Shown piece by piece: positions 1 through 9,164 of a stretch of DNA of 64,000 nucleotides (within the stretch, counting starts at the first letter, position 1; the number at the start of each line of letters is the position of its first letter). Source of the DNA: Ignavibacteriota bacterium (lineage in GTDB: Bacteria > Bacteroidota > Ignavibacteria > SZUA-365). The notes under the pieces were generated by a model. The model searched no databases and had not been told where the DNA came from. It saw nothing but the letters and a program-made list of their open reading frames with translations. Location: assembly GCA_016218045.1 (NCBI GenBank), contig JACRFB010000012.1:62001-126000 (forward strand). The letters are read 5' to 3'. Both the position numbers and the translations under genes were made by a program.

Positions 1-1
1 G

Positions 2-346
2 CCGGTCGAGGCGATCAACTCGTCACGCACGCCGTGGACGTTTCAGCTCGACGGCCGTCTCGACCGCTCGTTCCGCGTCGGACCTGTCGACCTCAACGTG
101 TACCTCTGGGTCGTGAACATTCTCAACACCAAGAACGTGACCGGCGTGTACGCGACATCCGGCAGCGCGAACGACAACGGCTTCCTCTCGACCGACGAGG
201 GGCAGAACCGCATCGCCAACTACAGCCGGTACGGTGATGTGTTCGGCGAGTTGTACAAGGATTTCTACTACCAGTCGTATCTCATGAACGCGGGCGTGTA
301 TGGCGCGCCCCGCAGAATTTACCTCGGTCTCCGCGCCACGTTCTGA
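2..346 (+). CDS. TonB-dependent receptor, C-terminal fragment (5' truncated)
   Basis: An open frame enters from the window edge and stops at 346, giving about 114 residues. The text runs TPWTFQLDGRLDRSF, then NVYLWVVNILNTKNV, and ends in GLRATF. Alternating hydrophobic strands, a 'tpw.fql...d..f' segment and a terminal Phe are what the last strands of a TonB-dependent receptor barrel look like. Such a receptor would import a bound ligand across the outer membrane using TonB energy; the substrate cannot be told because plug and most of the barrel lie outside. The next gene starts 45 bases downstream on the same strand without a visible promoter, so receptor, secreted protein and PorV-like barrel are probably one transcript. 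Assignment to the receptor family is by resemblance of a short tail. Confidence 0.75.
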   Translation, partial: PVEAINSSRTPWTFQLDGRLDRSFRVGPVDLNVYLWVVNILNTKNVTGVYATSGSANDNGFLSTDEGQNRIANYSRYGDVFGELYKDFYYQSYLMNAGVYGAPRRIYLGLRATF

Positions 347-391
347 GACGCAGCGAGTCCTCCATCCAGCGATAGCACACCAGGAGCCATC

Positions 392-3300
392 ATGATACGT
401 ATCACACCGTTTCTCCTGTCCGCGCTGCTTGTGTTTCCGCTTGCTGCCGCGGCCGAAAATCCGGAAGGCCCCCAGAAGGGTGGCCTGTCGAAAACCCTTT
501 CGAACGACCAGTGGGACTTCATTTCCGTCAACAACATCCTGATGTGGATGTCGAACAACGGGCGTATGTCGCACAATCCGCTGTCGGATCAGTCCGGCTG
601 CGAATGGCCCAAGCGCAGCGCGAAGTACGTGATCTTCACCGACGGCATCATCTGGGGCGGGAAGATACAGGGTCAGCGGCGCGTGGGCGGCGCCACGTAC
701 AATGCGGGCCTGCAGGCCGGGCCGATACTGCCCGACGGCAAGGCCGCCGATCCCAGCGATCCGCGCTACCGCATCTTCAAGATTCAGCGCGTGAATGCCG
801 AGCAGTTCGCGGCGCTGTCGGCCGCGGATCAGCAGCGGCTGCAGAAGGACTTCGTGGAATGGCCCGCGGGTCCGCCTCCCGGTGGATCGGGTGCGCCGTG
901 GCGCGACAGGAACGGCAACGGCATCTACGAGCCGAATTTTACGGACTGGCTGCAGTACGGCGATTCGACACGCAGCGACATACCGCTGCTGCCGGGCGAC
1001 GAGAACATCTGGTTCGTGTCGAACGATCTCGACTCGCGCCGCACCGTGAACCTCTACGGATCACCGCCCATCGGTATCGAACTGCACACGCTGGTGTGGG
1101 CGTACAAGCGCACCGGACCACTTTCGAACATCGTGTTCACGCGATACACCATCATCAACAAGGGCACCGACGATCTGCTCGAGGCGTATTTCTCGAAATG
1201 GTCCGATCCCGATCTCGGCGACGCGTGGGACGACTTTGTGGGTATCGATACAACGCTCAGCCTGGGTTACGCCTACAACGGTCTCTCGAAGGACGAAGTG
1301 TACGGCGTGCCGCCCGCGGCGGGATACGATTTCTTCCAGGGGCCGATCGTGCCCAGTCCGGGCGATTCTGCGCGATACAATTTCGGCATCCGCACGGGTG
1401 TGAAAAATCTGGGCGTGTCGAGCTTCGCATTTTACATCAACGGCAGTTCCGTGTACCGCGATCCCGATCTGAAGGATCCTGCGGGAGCGGAGCAGATGTA
1501 CAACTACATGCAGGGGCGCCTCTACAACGGAAGGCAGTATGTGGATCCCACCACCGGGCAGATCGTGCGCATGTGCCTGCCGGGTGATCCAATCACCCGC
1601 GCCGGATGGATCGACGGCATCGTGTCGACACCGGGCGACCGGCGTTTCCTGATGACGTCGGGTCCGTTCACGCTGGCGCGCGGCGACACGCAGGAGGTGG
1701 TCGTCTCGACGATCGTGGGCCGCGGATCAGACCGGCTCAACAGCATCAAGGTGCTGAAGTACTTCGACCGCTACGCGCAGATCGCCTTCGACAACAATTT
1801 CGACCTGCCGCAGGCGCCGCCCTCGCCCATCGTGCGTGCGTCGCTGCACAACCGCCAGGCGGTGCTTACTTGGGGCGATCCCGACATCGTGGCGCGTGTC
1901 GAGAAACACAGCGACCGCGGCTACCGCTTCCAGGGGTACAACGTGTATCAGTTCCGCAAGGCGAGCGATCCGCTCGACGACGCCGTGCGTCTCGCGACCT
2001 TCGATGTTGTCGACGGAACGTCGATCATCTTCGACGAAGTGCTCGACGAGAAATCGGGCATCGTGCTCGACGTGCCCGTGCAGTTCGGCACCGACGGAGG
2101 ACTCGAGCGTTCCTTCGAAGTGACCAAGGATTTTCTGCTCGACCGTCCGCTGGTGAACAATCAGCCGTACTACTTCGCCGTCACGGCCTACGCGTTTAAT
2201 CCCAATCCCGACGCCACGCCGCGTCAGCTCGAATCGACTCCGGTGATCATCGAAGTGAGGCCGCAGACGACCGATCCGGGCGTGCGTTTCGGCGAACCAC
2301 TGCGCAACCGCATCGTGCCCGTGCACACCGGAGGCACATCCACCGGTTTTGCGGAAGTGGAGGTGGTGGATCCGCTGCGCCTGACAGGCGACACATACGA
2401 AGTGTCGTTCCGCAGCACGGGAAATGTCGCGACGACATACGATCACACGATGGACGGCGGGACGGTGGACACGCTGCACGTGCCGTCTTTCGACACGTGG
2501 GTGCTGAAGAATGTGACCAAGGGCACAACACCGGTGACCGGGGCCACGGGCTTCCACGGCCTGCAGACCGACTATTACGTGGTGGACGGATTCAAGATCG
2601 GCGTGCGCGGTTCGAGTTACTACACGCAGTACAACGCGCGGGAGTACGATCCGGCCAATCCGCGCCTGCATCACGACGAGATACTGCTCCGCGAATGGAT
2701 CGGCGGTCCCGAAGTGTTCACGCCCTACGAGCGCGGATCGAAGGACAGCGGGCGTTGGTGGGAATGCGGATACAACGGCGAGTTCGGCAGCAGTCTGAAG
2801 GGGTATCAAGTGGACCGCATTGTCGAGATCCGCTTCGATTCCACGAAGCCGCAGAAGGGGTACATGTTCCTGCGCGGCGCGTCGCCGAACTACGGCTACC
2901 GCGGGTATTTCGATTCGCCCATACAGGTGTGGGATGTGACCGACGCCGATCCTTCCAAACATTTCCAGCTCTGTTACGCATGGGTCGAGCAGTTCGGCCG
3001 ACCCGCGCAGGACAACCGCTGGGGACCGACGACGGATCCGAACGACCGCGAGATGTTGTACATCCTGAACGAGCGCTACACCGGCACGCCGAATCCCGCA
3101 TGGACCGATCCCAGTTTCCGCCTGAACACCGGCGCGCGGAACATGCCGATCCTGTACTGGTCCTGGCATCTGCTCAAGACCGACTACGCGGGTCAGCGTG
3201 ATCCGTGGCAGCGCGGGACGATATGGCGCATCACGCCGAAGGTGGCTTTCTCCGAGCGTGACACGTACACGTTCTCGACGATACCGCCGACCTTCTCGAA

Positions 3301-3637
3301 GGAGCAGGCCAAGAGTGACGTGTCGGCCGTGAACGTGTTTCCGAATCCCTACTACGCGTCGAACACGCGCGAGCAGAACAAGTATCAGCGTTTCGTGACC
3401 ATCAACCATCTGCCTGCGCGCGCGTCATTCAAGATTTACACGCTGTCGGGCGTGCTCGTGCGTTCCTTCGAAAAGAACGACGCGAGCCAGTACGCGACAT
3501 GGAATCTGCTCAACGACAACGGCCTGCCGATCGCGAGCGGCCTCTACTACATCCATATCGAGATGCCCGATCTGGGACTCGAGAAAACACTCCGTCTCGC
3601 GGTGGTGACGGAGACACAATTCCTCGATCGTATCTGA
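392..3637 (+). CDS. large secreted protein with fibronectin-like region and T9SS type A sorting domain
   Basis: A 1081-residue protein. The N-terminus (MIRITPFLLSALLVFPLAAAA) is a signal peptide. A central region around residues 470-630 reads as a fibronectin type III-like fold (AVLTWGDPD, YRFQGYNVYQFR, QPYYFAVTAYAFNP). The last ~90 residues form a T9SS type A sorting domain: VNVFPNPYYA, a strand series, GVLVRSFEKND, then GLPIASGLYYIHIEM. The protein should be exported by Sec, moved through the T9SS translocon and cut and anchored at the cell surface. No enzymatic motif was found. An SD-like AGGAG lies before the ATG. It sits between a TonB receptor and a PorV-like barrel, 12 bases from the latter, suggesting a surface complex. 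Its ligand is unknown. Confidence 0.85.
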   Translation: MIRITPFLLSALLVFPLAAAAENPEGPQKGGLSKTLSNDQWDFISVNNILMWMSNNGRMSHNPLSDQSGCEWPKRSAKYVIFTDGIIWGGKIQGQRRVGGATYNAGLQAGPILPDGKAADPSDPRYRIFKIQRVNAEQFAALSAADQQRLQKDFVEWPAGPPPGGSGAPWRDRNGNGIYEPNFTDWLQYGDSTRSDIPLLPGDENIWFVSNDLDSRRTVNLYGSPPIGIELHTLVWAYKRTGPLSNIVFTRYTIINKGTDDLLEAYFSKWSDPDLGDAWDDFVGIDTTLSLGYAYNGLSKDEVYGVPPAAGYDFFQGPIVPSPGDSARYNFGIRTGVKNLGVSSFAFYINGSSVYRDPDLKDPAGAEQMYNYMQGRLYNGRQYVDPTTGQIVRMCLPGDPITRAGWIDGIVSTPGDRRFLMTSGPFTLARGDTQEVVVSTIVGRGSDRLNSIKVLKYFDRYAQIAFDNNFDLPQAPPSPIVRASLHNRQAVLTWGDPDIVARVEKHSDRGYRFQGYNVYQFRKASDPLDDAVRLATFDVVDGTSIIFDEVLDEKSGIVLDVPVQFGTDGGLERSFEVTKDFLLDRPLVNNQPYYFAVTAYAFNPNPDATPRQLESTPVIIEVRPQTTDPGVRFGEPLRNRIVPVHTGGTSTGFAEVEVVDPLRLTGDTYEVSFRSTGNVATTYDHTMDGGTVDTLHVPSFDTWVLKNVTKGTTPVTGATGFHGLQTDYYVVDGFKIGVRGSSYYTQYNAREYDPANPRLHHDEILLREWIGGPEVFTPYERGSKDSGRWWECGYNGEFGSSLKGYQVDRIVEIRFDSTKPQKGYMFLRGASPNYGYRGYFDSPIQVWDVTDADPSKHFQLCYAWVEQFGRPAQDNRWGPTTDPNDREMLYILNERYTGTPNPAWTDPSFRLNTGARNMPILYWSWHLLKTDYAGQRDPWQRGTIWRITPKVAFSERDTYTFSTIPPTFSKEQAKSDVSAVNVFPNPYYASNTREQNKYQRFVTINHLPARASFKIYTLSGVLVRSFEKNDASQYATWNLLNDNGLPIASGLYYIHIEMPDLGLEKTLRLAVVTETQFLDRI

Positions 3638-3649
3638 GCGGAGGCAGCC

Positions 3650-4735
3650 ATGAAACTCGTTTCGAATGCAGCAACAGCATCGCGCGTGCGCGGCATGTCC
3701 CTCCTTGTCCTCCTCGTTGCGGCGGCAGCGTTGCTGCCGGGCGTGAGCAGCTTCGCCGGCGGAGGCAACCGGCGTGGCACCGCGGCAGCCGACCAGCTCC
3801 TCGTGCCGGTCGGGGCGCGCGGTATCGCGCTCGGCGGCGCGCCGCTGTCGGGTATCTCCGGCACCGAGGCCATATACTACAATCCCGCCGGACTCGCCGG
3901 CATGTCCACGTCTGTGGACGTCCGTTTCTCACACATGAGCGGCTTCGACGCCGACGGTCTGAACTACGCTGCGGTCGGCGCGTCTTTCGCCGGCTTCGGC
4001 CATGTCGGACTGTCGATCAAGTCGTTCTCGTTCGGCGACATCGTCTACACCGACGAACGTAATCCCGACGGCACAGGCGCCGTGTTTGCTCCGACCTTTG
4101 TGGATCTCGGCATCACATACGCGCGCGCTCTCACCGACCGCATACGCGCCGGACTGACCGCGCATATCGTGTCGGAGGAATTGAACCGCGTGTCGTCGTC
4201 GGGCATCGCGTTCGACATCGGCGTGCAGTATCACGGCCTCGCCAACGTACGAGGCCTGCAGCTCGGCGTGGCGCTCAAACATCTCGGCAGCGCGATGGCG
4301 TTTGATGGACCGGGCCTGTACCGCACGGTGAACGAAATCGGATCGGATCGTGAAGGACAACTGCTGAAAATCGAGGCGGCGGGATTCCAGATGCCCACCT
4401 CGATCGAGATCGGTATGGGGTATGTGCGGGATCTGGCACCCGAACACGTGCTCACCGTCTCGTCATCCTTCGAGAACAACAACTTCCTGCCTGATCAGTA
4501 CCGCATGGCCGTCGAATACGGATACATGAATCTGTTTTTTGCGCGCGTCTCGTACACACTTGCGGGTGGTGACGCGGCGGACGTGAACGGCGAGTCGTCG
4601 TATCTTTTCGGCCCCTCCTTCGGTGCGGGCGTCCGCCAGAACGCAGGCAGTATCGCCTTCGAATTCGATTACGCCTACCGGACCGCGAAAGTATTCAAAG
4701 GTTCTCATGCCTTTACGCTGGGTATAACGTTTTAG
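3650..4735 (+). CDS. PorV/PorQ family outer membrane beta-barrel protein
   Basis: A 361-residue protein with a signal peptide (RGMSLLVLLVAAAALLPGVSSFA). After it comes the family signature AADQLLVPVGARGIALGGAP followed by GTEAIYYNPAGLAG, the FadL-like opening shared by PorV and PorQ. The remainder is alternating strand segments ending in HAFTLGITF with a C-terminal Phe, as for an outer membrane barrel. In T9SS organisms PorV (LptO) receives cargo from the translocon and hands it to the sortase PorU; paralogs of this family often sit beside individual cargo genes. Its position 12 bases behind a T9SS cargo fits a dedicated shuttle, but that is inference. A GGAGGCAGCC sequence just before the ATG supports the start. 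A strong terminator follows. Confidence 0.85.
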   Translation: MKLVSNAATASRVRGMSLLVLLVAAAALLPGVSSFAGGGNRRGTAAADQLLVPVGARGIALGGAPLSGISGTEAIYYNPAGLAGMSTSVDVRFSHMSGFDADGLNYAAVGASFAGFGHVGLSIKSFSFGDIVYTDERNPDGTGAVFAPTFVDLGITYARALTDRIRAGLTAHIVSEELNRVSSSGIAFDIGVQYHGLANVRGLQLGVALKHLGSAMAFDGPGLYRTVNEIGSDREGQLLKIEAAGFQMPTSIEIGMGYVRDLAPEHVLTVSSSFENNNFLPDQYRMAVEYGYMNLFFARVSYTLAGGDAADVNGESSYLFGPSFGAGVRQNAGSIAFEFDYAYRTAKVFKGSHAFTLGITF

Positions 4736-4761
4736 CATCCCGAAGCACATATCCTCCACAT

Positions 4762-4798
4762 GCGGGGAGTCCTTTGCGGGACTCCCCGCGTCGTTTTA
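4762..4798 (+). terminator. Rho-independent terminator after the PorV-like gene
   Basis: Inverted repeat GCGGGGAGTCC / GGACTCCCCGC (4762-4772 and 4779-4789) with a six-base loop, followed by a T-rich stretch (GTCGTTTTA). It ends the receptor, cargo, PorV transcript 27 bases after the stop codon. Confidence 0.85.
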
Positions 4799-4842
4799 TG
4801 CAGGGTGCTTGGTGGAGACAGGGAGCACGATATGTAATGATC

Positions 4843-5013
4843 GCATGAGGATTCAGGAGAAAGGAGACAGGAAACACACACAGACACGATTGCCTCCTGT
4901 CTCCTGTATCCTGTCTCCTCACACGAGCATGAGGATTCAGGAGAAAGGAGACAGGAGACACGCATAGACACGATTACCTCCTGTCTCCTGTAGCCTGTCT
5001 CCTCACACGAGCA
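4843..5013. repeat. two tandem 84-bp units with internal inverted repeats
   Basis: Copy 1 starts at 4843 and copy 2 at 4927, so the period is 84 bases; the copies differ at only a handful of positions. Each unit carries GGAGACAGGA and, further on, its complement TCCTGTCTCC, so each could fold into a long hairpin. The body is built from CTCCTGT-type words. There is no open frame of note and no transposase. It fills most of the 419-base gap between 4735 and 5155. Confidence 0.85.
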
Positions 5014-5025
5014 GAATAGACCGAT

Positions 5026-5060
5026 CTACCATCTACCCACCTACCACCTACCACCTACCA
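5026..5060. repeat. CTACCAC-type short tandem repeat
   Basis: About five imperfect units of CTACC plus two or three bases, directly after the 84-bp repeats and before the promoter-like site of the next operon. Low complexity, no coding potential. Confidence 0.8.
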
Positions 5061-5068
5061 GGATACGG

Positions 5069-5099
5069 TTTCCTACGGATAAACTTATCCGTACATTAT
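5069..5099 (+). promoter_or_regulatory. possible Bacteroidota-type promoter for the 5155 operon
   Basis: TACATTAT at 5092-5099 matches the TANNTT core used elsewhere in the window. Twenty bases upstream stands TTT (in GGTTTCC) instead of TTG, so the -33 element is weaker than at the other sites. The start codon lies about 55 bases downstream. Confidence 0.45.
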
Positions 5100-5154
5100 T
5101 CAATCCGATCCATCCCTGTTACTCGACCTTCGCAACAAACCCAGAGGAATCCCC

Positions 5155-8100
5155 ATGCCCTGGACGCATCGTTGGAGCGCTATGTTTATCGTGGCAGCGT
5201 GCCTGAGCATCGCTGCTCCGGACGCGCGGACGCAGCCGCGTCTCGTCGGCCCGGTACTGCAGATACAGACCACACCATTGGATTTCGACACCGTGCGCTG
5301 CGGCACACAGAAGTGCCTGCAGCTCACCCTGCGCAATATCGGCGACGGACCGATGAACGTCGGAGCGTCGGCGCTTGCGGCACCGCCGTTTACGGGTTCC
5401 ATAGCGGCCGCGACAGTTCCGCCCGGCACATCGCGCATGTACCAATTCTGTTACACAGCCGCGGCGACCGCGTCCGTCGACAGCCAGCGTGTCACATTCC
5501 GCGCAGACTCGCGGCTTCCCGTGTCACTGGGCCTTGTGACCGATGTCAGCGCGTCGATGAGCTCCGCCTTCGGGTCCACCACGCGCATTCTTGCAGCACA
5601 GGCCGCGTCGGACAGTCTTTTCAACGACCTGCTCTTCACCCCCGCCATACGCGACGAAGCCGCCGTATACAGCGCGGGCGCCGCTACCACGCTGCTTCAG
5701 GATTTCACCTCGACACGCGCCACACTCACGGCGGCGTTGCCCGGAACCGCGGGGGGCGCCGATGCCTGCCTGTACGATGCCGTGCTGCGCGCGGTCAACG
5801 ACACACGCGCGCGCAACGGCGTGCCTGTGGTGGTGCTCATCACGGGCGGACAGAACACCTGCGCGGGAAGTCCGACACAGATAGCCGCGGTCATCGCCGC
5901 CGCACAGGCCGCATCCGAACCCGTGCGCATCTACACCATCGACATGGGGCAGACGGCCGTGGCGGAGCTGCAGCAGCTCGCGACGCAGACCGGCGGCATG
6001 TATCAATCCGCCACCGATCCGGCGGGCCTCACCGCCGCATTGCGCGCGATTGCGACCATGCTCAGCATCAACACGTCCTTCGACGTACTCCTGCGCGCCC
6101 GCACCGTTTCGCCGCAGATCACACTTTCGCCCGCCGAATGCGATTTTGGTGCGGTGCTTGTCGGCTCCTCGCGCTGCCAGACCGTCGCCGTGCAGAACAC
6201 CGGCAATGCGCCGCTCGACATATCGTCCGTCACTGTGCCCGCTCCGTTTGTGATACAATCGGCTCCGGCCTCACCCGTGCCTCCCGGAGGCAGCGCAAAT
6301 ATGACCGTCTGTTACGCGCCCGCGGCGCTGGGCTTTGTGCAGGCGCAAGGGCGTCTCACCAACAGCTCGTGTAATGAACCGTCGCTGCAGTTTGCCGTGC
6401 GCGGCGTGGGCATGCCCACATCAAACGCCGTCCTCGGTCCCATCCTGCAGATCGTGCCGTCGCCCGTGGACTTCGACACGACGTTGTGCGCCACAACAAA
6501 ATGCCTGACAGTCACCTTCGCCAATGTCGGCGACACTGCCCTCACGGTGCGGAACGTTCCCGCGCCGCCTCCGCCATTCAGCGGTCTCATCCCCACGCCC
6601 TTCAATCTCACGCCGGGACAGTCGCGGTCGTTTCAGGTGTGTTATCAGCCGCCCGACGCTCCGCGCATCGATTCGGCGGTCGTGACACTCAACGCCGACA
6701 CACGCGTGTCGATGAGCATCGGGATGCTGTTCGACGTCAGCGGCAGCATGACACTGGCCATATCCGGCGCCGACGCGACACAGCGCATCGCCGCCGCGCG
6801 CAGCGCGGGCATGGACTTCGTCTCGAGTCTTATCGACACGCTGGGCGTGCGCGACGAGGCCGCCGTCATGACATTCTCGAACACCTTCGCCGTACCGCAG
6901 ACGTTCACGACCGACAAGACCGCACTGACATCCACCATCGCCGGACTGACGGCGAACGGCGGAACCCGGCTCTATTCATCCCTCGTCGACGCCATCACCA
7001 CGCTGGCGGTGCGCGGCAACCGCAAGGTGCTGATCGTGCTCACCGATGGCGAGGACAATCTTTCTACGCACACGCCCGCACAGGTGATTGCCGCGGCGCA
7101 GGCGGCGGGCATCACCATCTTCACGATCGGCATCGGCGAGGCAAACGCCACGATACTCACGAACATGGCCTCGACCACGGGCGGCCGTTTCTTCAGCGCG
7201 TCCACAACCACCGACCTCGTCGGTGTGTACAGGCAGATCGCGGCGCTGCTCGGACAGAACAGCACCACGACGTACCGCCTGCGCGGACGCGGCATACGGC
7301 CGGTGATACAGGTCGTTCCTACCGTACAATTCGATTCCACCATGGTTGGTGACACACGGTGCATCGACATTCTCGTGGGGAACACCGGCGAGGCACCGCT
7401 GCGTGTGACGGGAGTGGCCATCGGTAATCCGCCGTTCAGCTTCGACACGCCCGTGCCCTTCGCTGTGCTGCCCGGAGCCACGGCGAGCGTGCGCGTCTGT
7501 TTCTCGCCAACGCGGCTCCGCCTGTTGCGCGACACCGTGACGTTCATCTATCAGGGCTGCGGTCAGGAGAGACGCGATGTGCTGCTTGAGGGTATCGGCT
7601 ACGACAGCGTGGCAGTGTGGCTGCAAGGCGCGTACACCGCCAAACCCGGCAGCAGCGTGCGATTCCCGATCCGGCTAACACGGAGAATTCCTGCCGAGTA
7701 TGAGGTGAGTTCGTACACGCTACGACTTCGATACAACAAGACGTTGCTCGCTGGTATGCGTCCATCGGGAATGCAGCCTTCCGTTCCTGCACACACGGCG
7801 GGAACATTGAGCAGCGGTTTGATTGTTGCTGCGGCCGCCGAGACCGCAAACTTCGCCGAGGCGGATGCCACGCTTCGTTTGGATGTGTCCGGATTGCTCA
7901 CAAATCCTGTCGACGACAGCGTGCTTATTATGGCCGACCTCCTCGCTCTGCTTGGAAACAGCCGTACGACGGACGTATCCATACTCTCCGCGCAATTTGC
8001 CGACGGCAATCCGCGCGCGGGCATTTTCTCGCCCGCGGTGTTCCGTATCGACAGTCTCTGTTACCTCGACGCGCGCCTGCTGGAAACGCGCGGTCGCGTG

Positions 8101-8358
8101 GGAATGCTGAAAGAAGGCCGGCCGAATCCATTCACGGAGACGACCAGGATACCCTTTGTGCTCGCGGCCGCCTGCCGCGCGCGCCTCAGCGTGCTCGACG
8201 CCTACGGGCGCGAACTGCGCGTGTTGCTCGATGCGTGGACCGAGGAAGGGGAGTACACAGCGACCTTCGAGGCGGCCGGATTGCCCGCGGGCCTGTACTT
8301 CGCGCGTCTCACCTGCGACGGACAACCCGACACGCAAAAACTGCTGCTCGTGCGCTGA
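5155..8358 (+). CDS. double VWA / choice-of-anchor-D (ASH-like) T9SS surface protein
   Basis: A 1067-residue protein with a signal peptide (MFIVAACLSIAAPDARTQ). Domain order: ASH-like domain (30-120), VWA (122-310), ASH-like (312-420), ASH-like (424-520), VWA (521-710), ASH-like (715-815), a cohesin-like region (820-960) and a T9SS type A sorting domain (about 985-1067, GRPNPFTETTRIPF to GLYFARL). The first half (ASH, VWA, ASH) is repeated in the second half. Each ASH domain keeps a Cys pair (KCLQL/FCYT, RCQTV/VCYA, KCLTV/VCYQ, RCIDI/VCFS), probably a disulfide. The second VWA has a full metal site (FDVSGSM, GGTRLY, LTDGED). The first has DVSAS but lacks the Thr and has LITGGQN in place of the third-loop Asp. 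Likely a surface adhesin or assembly protein; partners may be the barrel and PD40 proteins downstream, 14 and 12 bases apart. Confidence 0.85.
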   Translation: MPWTHRWSAMFIVAACLSIAAPDARTQPRLVGPVLQIQTTPLDFDTVRCGTQKCLQLTLRNIGDGPMNVGASALAAPPFTGSIAAATVPPGTSRMYQFCYTAAATASVDSQRVTFRADSRLPVSLGLVTDVSASMSSAFGSTTRILAAQAASDSLFNDLLFTPAIRDEAAVYSAGAATTLLQDFTSTRATLTAALPGTAGGADACLYDAVLRAVNDTRARNGVPVVVLITGGQNTCAGSPTQIAAVIAAAQAASEPVRIYTIDMGQTAVAELQQLATQTGGMYQSATDPAGLTAALRAIATMLSINTSFDVLLRARTVSPQITLSPAECDFGAVLVGSSRCQTVAVQNTGNAPLDISSVTVPAPFVIQSAPASPVPPGGSANMTVCYAPAALGFVQAQGRLTNSSCNEPSLQFAVRGVGMPTSNAVLGPILQIVPSPVDFDTTLCATTKCLTVTFANVGDTALTVRNVPAPPPPFSGLIPTPFNLTPGQSRSFQVCYQPPDAPRIDSAVVTLNADTRVSMSIGMLFDVSGSMTLAISGADATQRIAAARSAGMDFVSSLIDTLGVRDEAAVMTFSNTFAVPQTFTTDKTALTSTIAGLTANGGTRLYSSLVDAITTLAVRGNRKVLIVLTDGEDNLSTHTPAQVIAAAQAAGITIFTIGIGEANATILTNMASTTGGRFFSASTTTDLVGVYRQIAALLGQNSTTTYRLRGRGIRPVIQVVPTVQFDSTMVGDTRCIDILVGNTGEAPLRVTGVAIGNPPFSFDTPVPFAVLPGATASVRVCFSPTRLRLLRDTVTFIYQGCGQERRDVLLEGIGYDSVAVWLQGAYTAKPGSSVRFPIRLTRRIPAEYEVSSYTLRLRYNKTLLAGMRPSGMQPSVPAHTAGTLSSGLIVAAAAETANFAEADATLRLDVSGLLTNPVDDSVLIMADLLALLGNSRTTDVSILSAQFADGNPRAGIFSPAVFRIDSLCYLDARLLETRGRVGMLKEGRPNPFTETTRIPFVLAAACRARLSVLDAYGRELRVLLDAWTEEGEYTATFEAAGLPAGLYFARLTCDGQPDTQKLLLVR

Positions 8359-8372
8359 GAGGAGATCCCGCA

Positions 8373-9152
8373 ATGAAAACCACCATCATCACCACGCTCT
8401 GTCTCCTCGCCATCCTGTGCTCCGCCGCGCCCGCGGGCTCCGACGGACCCATACATCCCGAAGACCGCATCCTCTTTCCCGGCGCCGCGCGATTCATTTT
8501 GGCCGGACCCTACGGCGGCATCGACGCCGCGTTTCACACGGGCCGCTTCTCGACCACGTCCAACGGCCTGTTGTGCTGTTCCTTCGACGAGGGCGACGGC
8601 ATCGGCCTGGTCGCGGGCTTCAAGGCCTTTATTCCCATCGGCGGACGATTCGACCTGTCACCACGCATCCTGTACGAAAATCCCGGGGGTGATTTCACCG
8701 CCATACTGCAGCAGTACCCGATTCGCGGCAGAAACAATGCCGTCGAATTCGTGACGCTCGACAACACGCTGGAAGTGACACTGCACATGCTGAGCGCTGA
8801 ACTGCTCGCAACCTACACCTTCACGTCGTTCGGACTCTACGCGGCGCTGGGGCCGTCCGCGGGATTCATACTCGGAAACCGATTTGTCAAGACCGAGACC
8901 ATCGCCGGTCCGCCGGGCGTGACCTATCTCGACGGAAGCACGTCGAAGGAGATGTACGCCGGCTCGAGCGACATTGTGCGCGGGTCGGTCTTTACGCTGC
9001 GCGGCGGACTCGGCGCTAAAATTCCGATATCCCGATCCATTACTCTGAATCCCGAAGTCCTGTACGGATTTCCGCTCAGCACCGTCTCGACCGACGGGAA
9101 CTGGAAAGTATCCACACTTCAGGCGACGCTCGGCGTCCTTTTCCCCTTGTAG
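8373..9152 (+). CDS. small outer membrane beta-barrel protein (paralog of the one at 21845)
   Basis: A 259-residue protein starting at an ATG preceded by GAGGAGAT, which favours this start over an upstream in-frame one inside the previous gene. A signal peptide (MKTTIITTLCLLAILCSAAPA) is followed by amphipathic strands (FILAGPYGGIDAAF, LLATYTFTSFGLYAALGPSAGF). The end, PEVLYGFPLSTVSTDGNW to FPL, matches the end of the 21845 protein (PEVSYVYPLTNISSDDNW to FRL), so the two are paralogs. It sits between the double-VWA protein and the PD40/OmpA-like protein. In T9SS bacteria barrels of the PorP/SprF family pair with PorE-like PD40/OmpA proteins; whether this barrel is a remote PorP/SprF relative is inference. 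Confidence 0.75.
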   Translation: MKTTIITTLCLLAILCSAAPAGSDGPIHPEDRILFPGAARFILAGPYGGIDAAFHTGRFSTTSNGLLCCSFDEGDGIGLVAGFKAFIPIGGRFDLSPRILYENPGGDFTAILQQYPIRGRNNAVEFVTLDNTLEVTLHMLSAELLATYTFTSFGLYAALGPSAGFILGNRFVKTETIAGPPGVTYLDGSTSKEMYAGSSDIVRGSVFTLRGGLGAKIPISRSITLNPEVLYGFPLSTVSTDGNWKVSTLQATLGVLFPL

Positions 9153-9164
9153 GAGACGGCACTC

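Noticed and set aside
1727-3409. 560-codon open frame on the minus strand inside the T9SS protein gene
   Set aside because: Arises from GC-rich codon structure of the sense gene; the product is His/Arg-rich without domains, while the plus-strand frame has a signal peptide and sorting domain.
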